Source: Ensifer sp. LC11 (GTDB lineage Bacteria > Pseudomonadota > Alphaproteobacteria > Rhizobiales > Rhizobiaceae). From it: a DNA stretch of 64,000 nt. The notes below the pieces were generated by a model. The model saw only the letters and a list, made by a program, of their open reading frames with translations. It was not told the origin of the DNA and did no database searches. Positions 62,378-64,000 of this stretch are shown here, piece after piece. Positions within the stretch are counted from its first letter, which is position 1. Each line of letters begins with the position of its first letter. A program made the position numbers and the translations under genes. The DNA lies in NCBI RefSeq assembly GCF_001695835.1, contig NZ_MBSO01000009.1, positions 62,001-126,000 on the forward strand. Reading direction: 5' to 3'.

Positions 62378-64000
62378 TGAAATACACTTTCGAGATGATC
62401 CTGCTCGGGGTCGGGGCATTTCTGGCGCTTGTCGGCGCCGGGTTTGCCCAGGACCGGCACTTTGAGGCCCATATGTGGGTGCTGTTCTTCGTGCTTCTTG
62501 CCGGCACCATCATGCTGATGCGACGCATCGAGTTCCGCCCGGCTTCCGCGGGCAGGGCGCCGCCACCACCGCCGCAGTCGGAATATTTCGACGAGGTGGT
62601 CAAATACGGCGTCATCGCCACCGTCTTCTGGGGCGTCGTCGGCTTTCTCGTGGGCGTCGTGGTTGCGCTTCAGCTTGCCTTTCCCGACCTCAACATCGAA
62701 CCCTGGTTCAACTTCGGCCGCATGCGGCCGCTGCACACGTCGGCGGTCATCTTCGCCTTCGGCGGCAACGCGCTGATCGCGACGTCGTTCTACATCGTCC
62801 AGCGCACCAGCCGCGCCCGTCTCTTCGGCGGCGATCTCGGCTGGTTCGTGTTCTGGGGCTACCAGCTGTTCATCGTCATGGCGGCCACCGGCTACCTGCT
62901 CGGCATCACCCAGTCGAAGGAATACGCGGAGCCGGAATGGTATGTCGACCTGTGGCTGACGATCGTCTGGGTCGCCTATCTCGCCGTCTTCCTCGGCACG
63001 CTTTTGACCCGCAAGGAGCCGCATATCTATGTGGCCAACTGGTTTTATCTCGCCTTCATCGTCACGATCGCGATGCTGCACATCGTCAACAACCTGGCGG
63101 TACCGGTCTCCTTCCTCGGTTCCAAGAGCTACTCGGCCTTTGCCGGCGTGCAGGATGCGCTCACGCAATGGTGGTACGGGCATAACGCCGTCGGCTTCTT
63201 CCTGACGGCCGGCTTCCTCGGCATGATGTATTACTTCATCCCGAAGCAGGCGAACCGCCCCGTCTATTCCTACCGCCTGTCGATCATCCACTTCTGGTCG
63301 CTGATCTTCATGTACATCTGGGCGGGTCCGCACCACCTGCACTATACGGCGCTGCCCGACTGGGCGCAGACGCTCGGCATGGTGTTCTCCATCATGCTGT
63401 GGATGCCCTCCTGGGGCGGCATGATCAACGGCCTGATGACGCTGTCTGGCGCCTGGGACAAGATCCGCACCGACCCGATCATCCGCATGATGGTAATGGC
63501 CGTCGCCTTCTACGGCATGGCGACCTTCGAAGGTCCGATGATGTCGATCAAGACCGTCAACTCGCTCAGCCACTACACCGACTGGACCATCGGCCACGTG
63601 CATTCCGGCGCGCTCGGCTGGAACGGCCTCATCACCTTCGGCGCGATCTACTACCTCGTTCCGAAGCTGTGGAACCGCGAGCGCCTCTACAGCGTGCGCA
63701 TGGTCAACTGGCACTTCTGGCTCGCCACGCTCGGCATCGTCGTCTATGCGGCGGTCATGTGGGTTGCCGGCATCCAGCAGGGCCTGATGTGGCGCGAATA
63801 CGACGATCAGGGCTTCCTCGTCTATTCCTTCGCGGAGTCGGTCGCGGCCATGCTGCCCTACTACGTGCTGCGTGCCCTTGGCGGCGCACTCTTCCTCGCC
63901 GGCGCTCTGCTCATGGCCTTCAACGTAACAATGACCATCCTCGGCCGCGTGCGCGACGAAGCTCCGATCTTCGGAGCGACGCCCGTGCTCAAGGCTGCGG
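62378..64000 (+). CDS. ccoN: cbb3-type cytochrome c oxidase subunit I (partial)
   Basis: 541 codons open to the window edge, close to full length for this catalytic subunit of the high-affinity terminal oxidase. Twelve or more membrane helices; His120 ([14 protein letters not shown]) is a low-spin heme ligand; His269 ([11 protein letters not shown]) and His319-His320 ([12 protein letters not shown]) are CuB ligands, and [19 protein letters not shown] carries the heme b3 region. The ATG is at 62378, after GGGGACCC. Induction at low oxygen is expected from the upstream anaerobox. ccoO, ccoQ and ccoP should follow outside the window. Confidence 0.97.

Noticed and set aside
62194-63714. Long minus-strand frame opposite ccoN
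   Set aside because: It is the antisense of a well-conserved membrane gene, with a composition rich in Arg, His and Asp typical of shadow frames in high-GC DNA.

Overview
The window is chromosomal DNA from an alphaproteobacterium of the Rhizobiaceae, most likely the Ensifer/Sinorhizobium group. The grounds are the aerobic cobalamin genes in Pseudomonas denitrificans/Ensifer type (cobQ, cobP-W-N-O, cobE-A-B-C-D), the acpXL-to-lpxXL lipid A long-chain acyl cluster found in Rhizobiales, an FnrN/HemN/cbb3-oxidase block, high GC, and several families of short palindromic intergenic repeats typical of rhizobia. A linked fnrN, hemN and ccoN is more like Ensifer adhaerens or Rhizobium than S. meliloti; that placement is inference.

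Layout. 0-3.4 kb: formyltransferase-fold protein, P5C-reductase-like enzyme, LysE exporter. 3.4-7.7 kb: a B12-dependent methyl-transfer module (DUF1638 protein, corrinoid protein, non-pyrrolysine MttB-type methyltransferase, Fe-S protein) around a divergent promoter. 7.8-16 kb: membrane proteins, TauE exporter, phosphodiester glycosidase-like protein, ECF sigma factor coupled to a VWA protein, PAS/HTH regulator with an aminotransferase. 16-26 kb: acyltransferase, betaine-homocysteine methyltransferase (bmt) behind a perfect palindrome, O-antigen ligase-like protein, DD-carboxypeptidase, quaternary-amine ABC transporter. 26-51 kb: cobalamin synthesis in three blocks (cobQ; riboswitch-cobPWNO; cobEABCD), separated by a cyclase/TPR protein, a frameshifted membrane gene and a 2.65 kb IS1595-like element with passenger genes and an 8-bp target duplication. 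51.7-54 kb: fnrN and hemN. 54-60 kb: very-long-chain lipid A acylation genes. 60-64 kb: PAS protein, GNAT, hemerythrin-like protein, and ccoN running off the right edge.

How it fits together. Quaternary-amine uptake, the corrinoid methyltransferase module and bmt point to methyl-group catabolism feeding methionine, with B12 made by the same region under a cobalamin riboswitch. The low-oxygen block has two perfect FNR/FixK boxes (before hemN and between the hemerythrin gene and ccoN), so FnrN probably coordinates heme synthesis and the high-affinity oxidase. The least ordinary items are a 248-bp palindromic repeat carried in frame inside cobN, the passenger-bearing IS1595-like element, an intra-operon terminator after acpXL, and a ketosynthase pair in which one partner has lost the catalytic Cys and one His.
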